From Arthrobacter sp. 18067 (GTDB lineage Bacteria; Actinomycetota; Actinomycetes; Actinomycetales; Micrococcaceae), in assembly GCF_902706295.1 (NCBI RefSeq), contig NZ_CACSJJ010000015.1:1-64000 (forward strand): 64,000 bases of DNA, read 5' to 3'. The notes under the pieces are model-generated. The model ran no database searches. It saw nothing but the letters and a program-made list of their open reading frames with translations, and had not been told where the DNA came from. Each line of letters begins with the position of its first letter. Within the stretch, counting starts at the first letter, position 1. Shown here piece after piece: positions 28,821-37,678 of the stretch. The position numbers and the translations under genes were made by a program.

Positions 28821-29957
28821 ATGAAGCCACGCGCAGGCAGCAAGGCCCTGATCCGCGAGATCAATGAGGCCTTGGTGCTGGACATCGTCCGGACACAGGC
28901 GCCGGTGTCCCGCGCCAAAATCACGGTCCAAACCGGGTTGAGCGCAGCCAGCGTCACAGGGATTACCGGAAAGCTCATCCATTCCGGATTGCTGGTTGAA
29001 ACCGAGATTGCGCCCAGCACGGGTGGCAGGCCCGCACGACTGCTTGAGCTCGGACGCGAAGGTGTTTTCGCGGCGGGGGTGAGGCTGTCCGCTACGGAGG
29101 CCCACGCCGTCGTCGTCGATTTGCGCGGTGACGTGGTGGCCACCCACAGCGAGCCGTTGGCGTCGACCGGGCCCGACGAAGCGGCAGCGGCCGTGGCTCG
29201 GGCCGTGCGCGCGGCGGCCGGCTCGGTGGAGTCCAGGCTCATTGGGGCGGGTGTTGCCGTTTCCGGCGTGGTTGATCAAGCCAGTGGCCTGGTGCGGCAC
29301 AGCGGGGCGATGGGCTGGGCTGACATCAAGTTCCAAGTGCTCCTTGAAGAAGTTTCCGGGCAACCGGTCATCGTTGACAGTTACGTCAATGCCTACGCGC
29401 GGGGGCTGCTGTTCGATGACGTTTTCAAAGGCCGGGAGATGCTGATCTTCAGCGTCGGAACCAGCCTGGGTGCCGCCGTCGTGATTGAAGGCCGCATCCA
29501 GCGCGGCTTCAACGGTGCGGCCGGGGGCTTCGCCCATTCGCGGGCGATCACCGGACCAGGTCCGGCCAGGCCCTGTCACTGCGGCGCGGACGATTGCTTT
29601 GAGACCCGCGGCAGCTTGTGGGGGATGCAGCGTGAGCTGGAGCGGAGCGGCCAGGACCGGGGGATAGACCCCGACGTCGATTCCAGCCTGATTGCCGACG
29701 CCGCCATGCACCTGGGCATCGGAATGGCGAACATGGCCAAGGTCATGGGCCCCGAACAAGTAGTGGTGGGCTTTGCGCCGGAGGCCGATCTGGGGACCTT
29801 CGCCGAGCAGACCAAGCGCGCGTTTTTGAATCAGTACAGCCACGCGAATACTCCGTCTCCGTCATTTGATGCAGCCATTGCAGATCCCGTAGCCCTCGCC
29901 CGGGGTGCTGCATGCTCGGTGCTGGCGGGACTGTTTACGGCCAGCCCAACTGGGTAG
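28821..29957 (+). CDS. ROK-family transcriptional repressor
   Basis: A 378-residue NagC/XylR-type regulator. The N-terminal winged helix-turn-helix (ALVLDIVRTQAPVSRAKI, then TGLSAASVTGITGKLI, about residues 17-53) is followed by a ROK sugar-sensing domain with the zinc motif CHCGADDCFE. The ATG at 28821 follows AGGAG at 9 bases; earlier in-frame ATGs exist (28740) but add no domain. It is divergent from the sulfatase/importer operon, so it probably represses it until the sugar is present. Its TAG stop lies inside a palindromic repeat. Confidence 0.88.
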   Translation: MKPRAGSKALIREINEALVLDIVRTQAPVSRAKITVQTGLSAASVTGITGKLIHSGLLVETEIAPSTGGRPARLLELGREGVFAAGVRLSATEAHAVVVDLRGDVVATHSEPLASTGPDEAAAAVARAVRAAAGSVESRLIGAGVAVSGVVDQASGLVRHSGAMGWADIKFQVLLEEVSGQPVIVDSYVNAYARGLLFDDVFKGREMLIFSVGTSLGAAVVIEGRIQRGFNGAAGGFAHSRAITGPGPARPCHCGADDCFETRGSLWGMQRELERSGQDRGIDPDVDSSLIADAAMHLGIGMANMAKVMGPEQVVVGFAPEADLGTFAEQTKRAFLNQYSHANTPSPSFDAAIADPVALARGAACSVLAGLFTASPTG

Positions 29958-30001
29958 CAGCAGATGCCGTTTTGAGGGCTCAGAACGGCATCTGCTGCTA
30001 C
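29954..30001. repeat. Dispersed palindromic repeat, copy 2
   Basis: A stem of about 21 base pairs with a 6-base loop. The arm GTAGCAGCAGATGCCGTT begins at 29954 and its complement ends at 30001. It matches copy 1 (22197-22238) including loop-proximal bases. It lies between convergent genes and overlaps the TAG stop of the ROK regulator, so it may serve as a two-way terminator. Confidence 0.85.
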
Positions 30002-30020
30002 TTACATGGGCTTGAAGGGC

Positions 30021-32084
30021 CTACTTTTCTTTCTTGGGCTTCTTGTCTTTCTTTTCTTTGTCCTTCTTCTCTTTCTTCAGCTTCCCCTCGGGGGACAGGT
30101 CATCAATCCGGACGAGGTTGGGGCCCTGCAAGGTGTAGAGCAGGCCGTCTTCGTCCGCTGTGATGTGCGGGCCGCTGTACCAGCCGCCATTGATTGCCGG
30201 GGCCACCACAGTGACCTCGAACGTGGTGGGGTCGATGCTGAAGACCGTGGTGTCAGAGACGCCGTAGACCTTCTCCTCGGTGGCCACCAGGGCTCCGAAA
30301 TCGGTGCACACCGCGCTCAGGTCTCCGGTGTGGACCACTTGGCGGGTAGTGAGGTCCACAACGAACAGGCCCGCCGCTTTCCTGGACATGCCAAAGAGGT
30401 AGTTGCCATGGATTGCCATTGCTGCGATGCCTTGGGTCTGTCCAGGGTCCAGGCGCCACAGCTCCTGGTTAGCCACTGGGTCCCAGGCAACTACGGTGCT
30501 CCGGGGGCCGGTGGGGTAGATGTTGTCTCCTCCGAGGTAGGCCACGCCGTCCTTGGTGGCCACGGCCCGGACCATTTGGAGGGCATCGATCGGGTTGACC
30601 GTGGTGATGACCTGGGTGGTGGAGGGCTTGTAGGCGGCAAAGCACCCGCCTCCGCCGGTGTCGTTCTGCGCACCTGCAATGACCATGCCGTTGACAGCGT
30701 CCCAGCAGACGTCCAAGGGGCGGTTCTGCCCTGCCGGCAGTGCGGCCACCTGGTACGGAAGTTGCCCGGTGGCGGGATCGTAGGCGTAGATCCCCCTGGA
30801 GTTGTACTGGCCTGTGTAGAGGATGCCGCCCACAATCACGGCGTCCTTGGCCTCACCCGTTGCCCGGAGATAGGACACCTGTTCCGTGGCGAGTTGGTGA
30901 CGGGCGATTGTTCCGGTGCCACCCACGTAGACGTCGCCCGCGCCGGCAGCGAGGCCCATGCACAGCTGCGGTCCGCCCGGCGCCCCGGCCTGCGTGAGGT
31001 CATGTTTGACGGCGGTCTTCGCTACGGGGTCAATCTCAATGACGTCGTAAGAGGAGACGGTGAGTGCTTTGTTGCCATAGACATCAAGGCCCCACATGGC
31101 GCCGACATCTTCGGTGAGGATCTGGGTGATCTTCTTGGTGACCAAGTTGTAGGACCACACGCCCGGTTCCTTGACGAAGAAGACGTCGTTGCCCAGTTGC
31201 CTGAACATCACGCCGGTCTTGGCGATGATGGTGTACTGGGCGTGGTTGGCAAGGTTGATCAGCACGGACTTGCCTGGGCCCTTGACCCCCACTCCCAGCT
31301 GCCCGTTCAGCACGCTGAGCGAAGTGACAGAGACGCCGGCGGCTACTTCTGCCGGGAGGATGTTGGTGGAGGTTTTGGTGGTCCGGTCGAAAGCAAACAG
31401 GCGGCCGGGACTTGATCCGTTGCCGCCACCCAGCGTGCTGCCCGTGCCGAAGTACACGTGGCTGGCAGTGGCAGCCACGGCCTGTGCAATGGTGGCTCCG
31501 GCGTCAGGGATGCCCCAACTGGTCATGGCATTCGTGGCGGGGTCGTATTCCCACAGGGAAGGTGCATTGGTGGTCAACCCGCCACCGGCAAGATAGACCT
31601 TTCCATCGGGGGCCACGGCCAGGGCCCGGATATCGCGGTCGCCCGTTTCGCCGACGCCGACCGCAGGAACGTTGGGTGTGCTGAGGTCCCAGCGGTAGAG
31701 GTTTGGCTTCCCGTCAATTCCGTCGCGCAATACGCCTGCGTACAGGTAGCGGCCGGTGGAGTCAGCGGCCAGTGCCTGGATGCTGTACCCGGAACCGAGG
31801 TCTGTCCGCGAAGTGATGGTGCCGGTGGGGAGATGGAACCCGATGATCCGCACGGGGTTGAGGTTCCGGGAACCGATGTAGACGGTGTCTCCCACCAGCA
31901 GCGAACTCATCAGGGAAAACTGAACGACGGCGGGTCCAAGGTCGGTGATCTGCGGGACGCCTGCGCTTTGCTTCTTCGGTGCAGCCTGGGCGGCGCCGCA
32001 GGACATTGCTGACAGTGCTACGGCAAGTCCGCCGATGCCCCCGGTCTGCAGCAATTGACGACGATTGATGGCGAATGTGGACAT
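30021..32084 (-). CDS. Exported beta-propeller (PQQ/WD-like repeat) protein with lysine-rich tail
   Basis: A 687-residue exported protein. The N-terminus has a twin-arginine signal (NRRQLLQTGG, arginines at 8-9), with either a lipobox-like SAMSC at Cys29 or an AQA-A cleavage. The body is made of repeated blades such as VYLAGGG...LWEYDPAT, LYTGQYNSRGIYAYDPATGQL and AYLGGDN, typical of PQQ-like or SMP-30-like propellers. The last 20 or so residues are nearly all Lys, Glu and Asp. The ATG at 32084 is chosen for its AGGAG site. The function is unknown; surface binding or sugar-acid chemistry is possible. Confidence 0.8.
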   Translation of the reverse strand: MSTFAINRRQLLQTGGIGGLAVALSAMSCGAAQAAPKKQSAGVPQITDLGPAVVQFSLMSSLLVGDTVYIGSRNLNPVRIIGFHLPTGTITSRTDLGSGYSIQALAADSTGRYLYAGVLRDGIDGKPNLYRWDLSTPNVPAVGVGETGDRDIRALAVAPDGKVYLAGGGLTTNAPSLWEYDPATNAMTSWGIPDAGATIAQAVAATASHVYFGTGSTLGGGNGSSPGRLFAFDRTTKTSTNILPAEVAAGVSVTSLSVLNGQLGVGVKGPGKSVLINLANHAQYTIIAKTGVMFRQLGNDVFFVKEPGVWSYNLVTKKITQILTEDVGAMWGLDVYGNKALTVSSYDVIEIDPVAKTAVKHDLTQAGAPGGPQLCMGLAAGAGDVYVGGTGTIARHQLATEQVSYLRATGEAKDAVIVGGILYTGQYNSRGIYAYDPATGQLPYQVAALPAGQNRPLDVCWDAVNGMVIAGAQNDTGGGGCFAAYKPSTTQVITTVNPIDALQMVRAVATKDGVAYLGGDNIYPTGPRSTVVAWDPVANQELWRLDPGQTQGIAAMAIHGNYLFGMSRKAAGLFVVDLTTRQVVHTGDLSAVCTDFGALVATEEKVYGVSDTTVFSIDPTTFEVTVVAPAINGGWYSGPHITADEDGLLYTLQGPNLVRIDDLSPEGKLKKEKKDKEKKDKKPKKEK

Positions 32085-32252
32085 GGAAGATCTCCTCATT
32101 GAGTATCCCGTGGGGCCTTTATGGTGGGGTTGTTGGTGCCGTCAGGGGCGTTCCGGATACGTCCTGTGCACTTCATTCAGGGTTTCAGCCAGGGGCAGGG
32201 AAATCCATGATTCGAACATTTTCAGACATTCGATGTGTGGGAGGCCGTTCGG

Positions 32253-33089
32253 TCAGTGCGGAGTCTCCCTTTGATGCTCGCGCCGGAACTGGCTCGGCGA
32301 ATAACCGGTTTTCCTGGTGAAGAGTCGGCTGAAGTAGGCGGGATCGTCATAGCCGGTCAGTGAAGCGATCCTTTGCACGGGCAGGGCTGTGTCGGCCAGG
32401 AGTGACTGGGCACGTGACATCCGGAGTTGGATGATGAGTTCTTTGGGACCCACGCCTGTGGCGGCCTGGACCGAATGCCGGAGTTCGGGAACGGAAACCT
32501 TCAAGGAAGCGGCCAGTTGCGGCAAGCTGAGTGGGAGATGGGCCATCTCCTGGAGTCCGCCGAGCAGCTCTCCTTGGGATTCGTCGGTGCTCGCGCCTCC
32601 GCGGGTGCCGGCCCCGACGAGCACCCGTTGGCACAGTACGGAAGCCTCTGCATCACCGCGGGGACCGCCTATCGCGAGTGTTGTCCGAAGGGCTGGGAAA
32701 AGTCCAAGTGCTTCCGCGAGGCCAGCTGCCGACGAATCATCAAGCTGCACCAGCGGGCGGTCGCGGGCGTAGCACCCCAGTTCCTCCAATGCCCTCGCTG
32801 TAGGTCCGGTGAACAACAACCAATGTTCCTGCCACCCCGCCGGTCCAGGCCCGTACCCGTGGCTTACCCCGGGGAAGAGCCAGATGATCGCCGGAGCTTG
32901 GATCTTGAACCGCCTTCCGTCCACAGAGAAATGCCCGGAGCCTGCGGATACCAGCACCATGGCGTGGCTGCTGAGGGTCCGTCCCGAAAAGGAAGGCAAA
33001 ACACCGCTTTGCTCACCGGCGCCCAGGCACGCCAAGCCAAGATCGCGGAGGGGAGACGCGGGATGGCGGTATGTTGACCAATCGTCCAT
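32253..33089 (-). CDS. AraC-family transcriptional regulator
   Basis: A 278-residue regulator with an N-terminal cupin-like sensor domain (about 1-160; GHFSVDGRRFKIQAPAIIWLFPG, quoted in part as APAIIWLFPGVSHGYG) and a C-terminal pair of helix-turn-helix motifs: LSLPQLAASLKVSVPELRH and VQRIASLTGYDDPAYFSRLF, then KTGYSPSQFR. The ATG at 33089 is taken because the domain begins there; the longer open frame is antisense to the dioxygenase gene. It is divergent from the dioxygenase gene and upstream of the propeller gene on the same strand, and could control either. Confidence 0.85.
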   Translation of the reverse strand: MDDWSTYRHPASPLRDLGLACLGAGEQSGVLPSFSGRTLSSHAMVLVSAGSGHFSVDGRRFKIQAPAIIWLFPGVSHGYGPGPAGWQEHWLLFTGPTARALEELGCYARDRPLVQLDDSSAAGLAEALGLFPALRTTLAIGGPRGDAEASVLCQRVLVGAGTRGGASTDESQGELLGGLQEMAHLPLSLPQLAASLKVSVPELRHSVQAATGVGPKELIIQLRMSRAQSLLADTALPVQRIASLTGYDDPAYFSRLFTRKTGYSPSQFRREHQRETPH

Positions 33090-33200
33090 GAAGCTCAATG
33101 CTGCCTTCACACGCACGCCGAAACAAGCCGAACAAAAGTCCAAGTTTTCCGGAGTCGGAGTCCATTCACGTGGCTGCCCCCCACTGACAAAGTGGGGACT

Positions 33201-34052
33201 ATGTTGACCTCGAATGGCTACGTCCTGGATGAATCGGAATCCCGACTCGCGGAGCTGGAGCCTGTACCCCGTTCCGAGCGCCGGGATCGTGACGCGCTGT
33301 GGGCAAGACTCCGCCGCGATGGATACCTCTACCTGAAGGGGCAGCTCAATCCCGCGCAGCTGCTGGATTTCAGGGAGTTCTACTTTGCTTCCCTGCGGGA
33401 AGCCAATGTGTACGCGGATGGTACGGATCCTCGGGACGGCATTGCGGCGCCCGGCGACGTGGACCGTGCTGCGTTGCGGCGGGGCCTCTTCGACCACATC
33501 GTTCCCGGGCCGGAGTACCAGGCGCTGTGCACTGCGGAAGGCATTGCCGGCTGGTTCTCCTGGTTCCTGGAAGACGATGTCCATTTGCACCGCCGGAAGA
33601 TCATTCGCCACACCAAGCCCGGCGAAAGCGGGATCGGCACAGCCACACAGGCCCACTACGATCTGGTGTATCTGCGCGAAGGCAGCGATCGCGTGCTTTC
33701 CATGTGGATTCCGCTAGGTGATTGCCCACGCGAGCGGGGAGGCCTGGCCTACCTGGAGGGCAGCCACCACTGGGTGATGGCCGAGGAGCGTGAGGGAACC
33801 CTGAAAATGCCCGCGGCGTCCATCACCGCCGACCTTCCGGGGCTGGCGGACGAACGCGCTGCCCGCTGGCTCGTGACCGACTATGAGGTGGGCGATGTGG
33901 TGGTCCATTCGGCGCATATTGTGCACGCGGCCCTGGACAACACCGACCGTAACGGCACCATGCGCCTGTCCACGGACATCCGCTACCAGCGTCTCAGCGA
34001 ACCAATTGATTGGCGCTGGCAGGAGCACTGGAATTACGACGACGGCCTCTAA
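33201..34052 (+). CDS. Phytanoyl-CoA dioxygenase (PhyH) family protein
   Basis: A 283-residue Fe(II)/2-oxoglutarate-dependent oxygenase. The iron-binding facial triad fits His152 and Asp154 (AHYDLVY) and His242 (HIVHAALDN), with the 2-oxoglutarate arginine in MRLSTDIRYQ. The family blocks WIPLGDCPRERGGLAYLEGSH (about 169-189, one base block over the family norm) and YEVGDVVVHS are clear. A GTG at 33192 is an alternative start. Family members hydroxylate acyl-CoAs, amino acids or secondary metabolites; the substrate is unknown. The divergent AraC gene suggests inducible expression. Confidence 0.85.
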   Translation: MLTSNGYVLDESESRLAELEPVPRSERRDRDALWARLRRDGYLYLKGQLNPAQLLDFREFYFASLREANVYADGTDPRDGIAAPGDVDRAALRRGLFDHIVPGPEYQALCTAEGIAGWFSWFLEDDVHLHRRKIIRHTKPGESGIGTATQAHYDLVYLREGSDRVLSMWIPLGDCPRERGGLAYLEGSHHWVMAEEREGTLKMPAASITADLPGLADERAARWLVTDYEVGDVVVHSAHIVHAALDNTDRNGTMRLSTDIRYQRLSEPIDWRWQEHWNYDDGL

Positions 34053-34071
34053 CCCGCCGCAGCTCCTGTGA

Positions 34072-34923
34072 TCAAGCCACGTCGATGGAAGTGGGGGAGC
34101 CGAGCTTCTTTCTCGTGGCATGTCCCTTCACGAAGAAGATGGCCAGCAACGCCAAAAGGATGTAGACCCAGTTGAAGATCCCGGCGAGGGAAATCAGGCC
34201 CGCCGCTCCAGCTGATTCGGTGGCACCATCGATGCCACCTGTGGCCAGGAACGTGGTTGGATCCGTGGCGGCGTGCAGCAGGATTGCCCAGGTGATGCTG
34301 CCTGTGACCCGCATGGAGAGATACATCATGGCACCAAATCCGAAGGTGTAGACCACGGTCACGGCGACAACCAGTGGCTCCATTGTGAGAATGTTTCCAC
34401 TGTGCAGCAAGGCGAAATACGCGCAAGACAAAACGAAGACGAGCCGTTCACCGTAGCCACCGTTACGGAGCATGTTAACAACGATTCCTCGTGTGGCGAG
34501 TTCTTCGGTGAATCCCACGCAGAGGCCGAAGAAGGCCATGACCAGAACAAGTCCCACTGAGTACGCGGACCAGTTGGTCGCTACCAGCCGCAGGAAGATA
34601 GGGATGATGAGGAGGGGGATCGCAACCCACATCCAAGCCTGCCCCCGGAGGGGCTGGGGGCCGAAAATCTCCTTGACCCAGCCGAGCGAGCGTGCAAAGA
34701 GGAACAGCAATATTCCGGCGATCAGGATGGGTAGCGCCAGCATAAGGAACGCGGTGAGCGGATCAGCCAACGGGTTTTTCAGGTTGATGAAGCCCCCGAA
34801 CAGGGTGCCGATACCCAGGCCGATCAGTTCATAGACGCCCCAGTAGACGGCAACGAACAGAAGTGCTTTCCACCACGTCCCGCGGTTCCAAAAGCGGATC
34901 CATCCAGAGTCACTTTCATGCAT
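34072..34923 (-). CDS. CPBP-family intramembrane glutamic endopeptidase (CAAX protease-like)
   Basis: A 283-residue polytopic membrane protein with about eight hydrophobic segments. The CPBP signature is present: EELATRG (paired glutamates and arginine), FALLHSGN and LLHAATD, which hold the active-site residues of this protease family. The ATG at 34923 is 8 bases after AGGAAGG and preferred over the GTG at 34932. Substrates are not known; bacterial members often confer immunity to or maturation of peptides, but no such partner is seen next to it. Confidence 0.85.
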   Translation of the reverse strand: MHESDSGWIRFWNRGTWWKALLFVAVYWGVYELIGLGIGTLFGGFINLKNPLADPLTAFLMLALPILIAGILLFLFARSLGWVKEIFGPQPLRGQAWMWVAIPLLIIPIFLRLVATNWSAYSVGLVLVMAFFGLCVGFTEELATRGIVVNMLRNGGYGERLVFVLSCAYFALLHSGNILTMEPLVVAVTVVYTFGFGAMMYLSMRVTGSITWAILLHAATDPTTFLATGGIDGATESAGAAGLISLAGIFNWVYILLALLAIFFVKGHATRKKLGSPTSIDVA

Positions 34924-35048
34924 GCCCAGCACCTTCCTGCTTAGTTCCCCCCTTTAGGCCGGGGCCATCCTGATAAGCCTAGGTGATGCCAGTGTGTGGA
35001 AGGCGGACCGCGGCGGTTTCGCCGCGCGGGATGGATGTGGCTGCTGTT

Positions 35049-35987
35049 TCAGAAACCCTGTGGCATCCGCGCAGCTTCCCGCCACCATGTCATTGTTGCT
35101 GTTGCCGCTTCCGGCAGGGGAGTGGGTTCCAGCCCCAGGAGTCGCTGGCTCTCCGAGGAATCCATCACGAACGGGCGCTCGAACTGGTACAGCAATTCGG
35201 CAAGCTCGCGCATGTCCGTGGAGAAAATGCCCGCCACCCGCAGCACCCATCCAGGCACGGCGCTCACCTTGGGTGCGGCCACTCCGGCGGCCTCTGCATG
35301 TGCTGCAGCCATGTCTCCCTGGGTGACGGCCGGACCGGTGGGGGCGTGCACCACGGTGTTCCAAAGCTCGGGCTTCTGCGCTGCCGCAATCATGGCGGCC
35401 GCGAGGTCCGGAACATAGGTGAACGAGTGCGGCTGGCGTTTGCTTCCGATGAACTGCACTGCCTTGCCTGCCAGGATGGGCGTCACCATCCGCTCTCCGG
35501 CATGTGCCATTTTCACGCGTGGTCCGAAAAAGTCGCCGGCAACAACGCTCACCGTATTGGCCTCATGCGTCTGCCGCGCCGTCAGCAGCGCGGTCCGGAT
35601 GCCACGCTTTCCGCCGGTCGCCGCCCGGGGGCCGGTTTCGCCCATGACCTTGTCTGGCTGGCTGTACGAGTAGAGGCTTTCGGGGAAGACGACGACGGCG
35701 CCCACGGCTGCCGCTGCATCCATCACCACTTGCTCGGCTTGGGGGAGTTCGGCAGCCCATGCGGAGGCCCGGTACGCGGATCCGTGGATGCAATGGAAAA
35801 CGGCGGTTGCACCCTCCAGCGCCTGATCCAGCTGTGCCGAATCGGAGACGTCGGTGCGGATTCGTTCAACCAGGGGGTGCTCCGGGCCGCTGCCGGACCG
35901 CGTCAAAACCCGTACCTGGTGGCCTTGCTCGGCCAGTTGTTCCGCGACGGTGTAGCCAACGGGTCCTGCTCCTGTGACGACGTACAT
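35049..35987 (-). CDS. NAD-dependent epimerase/dehydratase (atypical SDR) family protein
   Basis: A 312-residue extended or atypical short-chain dehydrogenase fold. The cofactor motif is VTGAGPVGYTVAEQLA (residues 4-19) and is followed by RVLTRSGSG. The FPESLYSYS segment occupies the place of the usual YxxxK region. The start ATG lies in a divergent promoter shared with a TetR gene, whose operator palindromes lie between them. This pairing usually means the TetR protein represses the reductase gene. The substrate is unknown. Confidence 0.85.
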   Translation of the reverse strand: MYVVTGAGPVGYTVAEQLAEQGHQVRVLTRSGSGPEHPLVERIRTDVSDSAQLDQALEGATAVFHCIHGSAYRASAWAAELPQAEQVVMDAAAAVGAVVVFPESLYSYSQPDKVMGETGPRAATGGKRGIRTALLTARQTHEANTVSVVAGDFFGPRVKMAHAGERMVTPILAGKAVQFIGSKRQPHSFTYVPDLAAAMIAAAQKPELWNTVVHAPTGPAVTQGDMAAAHAEAAGVAAPKVSAVPGWVLRVAGIFSTDMRELAELLYQFERPFVMDSSESQRLLGLEPTPLPEAATATMTWWREAARMPQGF

Positions 35988-36029
35988 GGCGTGCCCTTCT
36001 TTCAGTGTTCACTCGGAAGAATCAAAACA

Positions 36030-36091
36030 AGAGCAGTGCTCTCTAAATCCAGAATGACGGGCACTTACAGCAATGTCAAGAGCGGTGCTCT
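36030..36091. promoter_or_regulatory. TetR operators in the SDR/TetR divergent promoter
   Basis: AGAGCA-G-TGCTCT at 36030-36042 is a perfect 13-base palindrome, and AGAGCGGTGCTCT at 36079-36091 is the same site with one arm base changed. A further GCGCTCT half-site follows near 36104. They are the likely binding sites of the adjacent TetR protein. Confidence 0.65.
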
Positions 36092-36132
36092 CGTTTGTTG
36101 ACGGCGCTCTCTATTGTGGCAAGCTGGTGTGC

Positions 36133-36870
36133 ATGACGTCCGCCGAATCCAGCGCAGCCAAACCCAAGGCAACAACCCCGCGGGAGCGGGCACGCGCCCA
36201 AACAATCGCGGACATCATCCGCCTGGGTCGCGAGCACCTTGCGCTCCACGGCGCCGCGGCCCTGTCCCTGCGCGCCGTGGCGAGGGATCTCGGCGTTGTA
36301 TCCTCGGCCGTATACCGCTACGTCGAGAACCGCGACGAACTCCTCACGCTCCTGCTCATCGACGCCTACAACGAGCTCGGCGATCACGTGGATGCAGCCG
36401 TCGAAGCGGTCCCGGAAAAGGATTTCGCAGGGCAGTTCAGGGCCCTCGGCAATGCCGTCCGGGCGTGGGCTGTCCGCGAGCCGGCCAGCTACGCCCTGTT
36501 GTTCGGCAGCCCCGTCCCCGGGTATCAAGCGCCGGGGGAGCGCACTACCGTCCCGGGAACCCGGGTCATCGTTCGCCTGGTCGGTATCTTCGACGCCGCC
36601 TACCGTGCAGGTGCGCTCAACGCCGAGGTGACTCCCGCCGTCGTGATTCCTCCGGCCTTGGCCGCAGACCTGGAGGCCATTCGCGCCGAGTTGAATCTCG
36701 CGGCTCCCGACCCGTCCCTGGCCCGGGGTGTCCTGGTGTGGACGTCGGTGTTCGGGGCCATCAGCTTCGAGGTTTTTGGGCAGTATGGCGCCGACACCTT
36801 CGCCGCCCGCGACGAACTGTTCGCGCATCAGCTCCGCGTGCTTCAGGGCGTCGTGGGGCTCCAAGGCTAG
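36133..36870 (+). CDS. TetR-family transcriptional regulator
   Basis: A 245-residue regulator with an N-terminal helix-turn-helix (about residues 17-65: HGAAALSLRAVARDLGVVSSAVYRYV, shown in part as LSLRAVARDLGVVSSAVYRY) and a C-terminal TetR_C-type ligand domain (WAVREPASYALLFGSPVPGY). The ATG at 36133 is preferred over an in-frame start at 36073 that lies within the operator region. It is divergent from the SDR gene and probably represses both genes. Confidence 0.88.
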   Translation: MTSAESSAAKPKATTPRERARAQTIADIIRLGREHLALHGAAALSLRAVARDLGVVSSAVYRYVENRDELLTLLLIDAYNELGDHVDAAVEAVPEKDFAGQFRALGNAVRAWAVREPASYALLFGSPVPGYQAPGERTTVPGTRVIVRLVGIFDAAYRAGALNAEVTPAVVIPPALAADLEAIRAELNLAAPDPSLARGVLVWTSVFGAISFEVFGQYGADTFAARDELFAHQLRVLQGVVGLQG

Positions 36871-36887
36871 GGCGCTAAAGTATTCAG

Positions 36888-37678
36888 ATGGTTCGAGGGC
36901 TTGCAGACATCGGTGCGGAGGGCGTCCTGCTCGCCGGTGCGGGCCGAGCAATCCTCCTGCAGATCGCTGACCCCAAGGTGGGCCACGGCGTAGCAGAGCA
37001 CAGCAATTTCGCGGAGCGCCCCATGGACCGACTCCGCGCCACCATGACGTACGTATATGCGGTGGTTTACGGCTCCGAGGAGCAGCTCAAGGCCGTCCGC
37101 CGCGCCGTCAACCGTGCCCATGCGCCAGTCCGCCGCGGACCTGACGGCGCCTCCAAGGGCTACAGCGCCTTCGACGCCGAATCCCAGCTCTGGGTGGTTG
37201 CGACCCTCTACGACACTGCCGTCACGGTGTATCAGCAAGTACATGGAACGCTCGACGACGAGACTGCCGACCGTATTTACCGTGAGTACGCGCGGATCGG
37301 GACAGCCCTGCAGCTTCCGGCGGACAGGTGGCCGGCCGACCGAGACGCTTTCGCCGCCTATTGGGACGCCCACGTGCAAGGACTCCAGCCGGACGAGAAG
37401 GCGCTGAGGGTTGCCCGGGACTTGCTGTATCCGGCTGGTGGACCGCAGCTTTTGCGCCTGGCCATGCCGCTGGCGCGGTTCCTCACCGCCGGCCTGCTGC
37501 CCGACCACCTGCGTGACGGCTTTGGTTTGAGTGGAGCCCGGGCCATGCCCGCCGCTTCGAACGGACCATGCGGGCCATGGGGCGGGTCTATCCACGCCTG
37601 CCGCAGCGGATCCGGCACTGGCCCCGCGATCACTACCTGGGCCGGCTTGCGGTGGAAACCAAGGTGCCGCATGCGTAA
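36888..37678 (+). pseudogene. DUF2236 (MpaB-like oxygenase) family gene with a one-base frameshift
   Basis: From the ATG at 36888 the frame reads as a DUF2236 protein (GAEGVLLAGAGRAILLQIADP, shown in part as LLAGAGRAILLQIADP; then MTYVYAVVYG; NRAHAPVRRG). At about 37530 the family ending is lost: after HLRDGFGL the expected WSPGHARRF-type tail continues in the next frame (bases 37532-37678, ending PRDHYLGRLAVETKVPHA and TAA). One missing base near TTGAG explains this. In the unshifted frame translation runs on without a stop into the DUF817 gene, giving a 558-codon fusion. It is either a sequencing error or a real lesion. Family members are haem- or di-iron-type oxygenases such as MpaB/latex-clearing proteins. 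Confidence 0.8.
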
